Source: JAZFYD01 sp036443405 (GTDB lineage: Bacteria; Planctomycetota; PLA2). From it: a stretch of DNA of 8,605 nucleotides. A program made the translations under genes and the position numbers. The notes under the pieces were generated by a model that was given only the letters and a program-made list of their open reading frames with translations, searched no databases and was not told where the DNA came from. Position 1 is the first letter of the stretch; the number at the start of each line of letters is the position of its first letter. The stretch spans positions 1 through 8,605 of the forward strand of contig JAZFYD010000090.1 in the NCBI GenBank assembly GCA_036443405.1. The letters run 5' to 3'. Below, one piece after another: positions 7,056-8,605 of the stretch.

Positions 7056-7263
7056 GGTTTCGATGAGTGTATGGTCGGTCGGGTCCGGGGTCATCCTCGA
7101 CCCGTCGCAAGTGAGGAGAAACGAACGGGCGGACCATTCGGCCCGATTTCCGACGCGAGAATACGTCGCCATCTCATAACCGCCTTCCGCACAGCAACTT
7201 AGGCGAAATGGCCTTTTCGCAAACGGTCAAGTAAATTGACGGCGCGCTGGGAGCGCATTGAAG
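7056..7263. promoter_or_regulatory. Divergent intergenic region with a 5-5-5 inverted repeat
   Basis: This gap lies between the MoxR gene (minus) and the AAA+ activator gene (plus); part of it may code if MoxR starts at 7172. It contains GTCAA (7226-7230) and TTGAC (7236-7240) flanking a 5-base spacer, a symmetrical site that could be an operator or a pair of outward -35 elements. I find no convincing -10 at the right distance. GGGAG at 7249-7253 is a good ribosome site for the plus-strand gene, 10 bases before its ATG. A TGGCC..CGC stretch near 7209-7220 does not have the spacing of a sigma54 promoter. Confidence 0.4.

Positions 7264-8605
<1,342 letters not shown>

Noticed and set aside
6165..7202. 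Plus-strand open frame (345 codons) opposite MoxR
   Set aside because: The MoxR gene on the minus strand has all AAA+ motifs; the opposite frame has no recognisable domain.
7209..7221. Possible sigma54 promoter (GG...GC elements)
   Set aside because: The GG and GC elements are separated by 7 bases where 10 are required.

Overview
The window is chromosomal DNA from a GC-rich bacterium. Four features suggest Planctomycetota or a near relative: a secreted HExxH protein resembling planctomycetal DUF1570-type proteases with a long Asp/Pro/Ala/Lys repeat, a GAF-SpoIIE phosphatase, a GAF-sigma54-type AAA+ activator, and loosely packed short operons. This placement is an inference from gene content only. 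No rRNA, tRNA, IS element, CRISPR array or phage gene was seen.

Layout. Positions 1-233 hold no gene but contain several inverted repeats. A ferritin-like (rubrerythrin-type) protein lies at 234-935 on the minus strand. Upstream of it, same strand, is a two-gene operon: a secreted gluzincin-like peptidase (1833-3992), then a small TPR-like exported protein (1033-1836) whose GTG start overlaps the peptidase stop by four bases. A 104-bp divergent gap separates this operon from a plus-strand GAF + PP2C/SpoIIE phosphatase (4097-5449). That gene converges on a minus-strand pair: a MoxR AAA+ ATPase (6054-7055, possibly starting further upstream) followed after 9 bases by a zinc-ribbon membrane protein of the DUF983 family (5475-6044). 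A second divergent gap leads to a plus-strand GAF + sigma54-type AAA+ regulator (from 7264) that is cut by the right edge.

How the parts may work together. Two proteins carry a GAF sensor with a similar core (CAPL..RGR.LGV): one feeds a RsbU-like phosphatase that probably acts in a partner-switching pathway, the other feeds an AAA+ transcription activator. The activator's GAFTGA loop is degenerate, so its dependence on sigma54 is open. The peptidase and TPR protein are probably made together and exported. The MoxR ATPase lacks its usual DUF58 and transglutaminase neighbours. I see no clear novel defence or mobile system. The most unusual items are the peptidase with its charged repeat and coupled TPR partner, the altered GAFTGA loop, and the atypical ferritin-like metal site.
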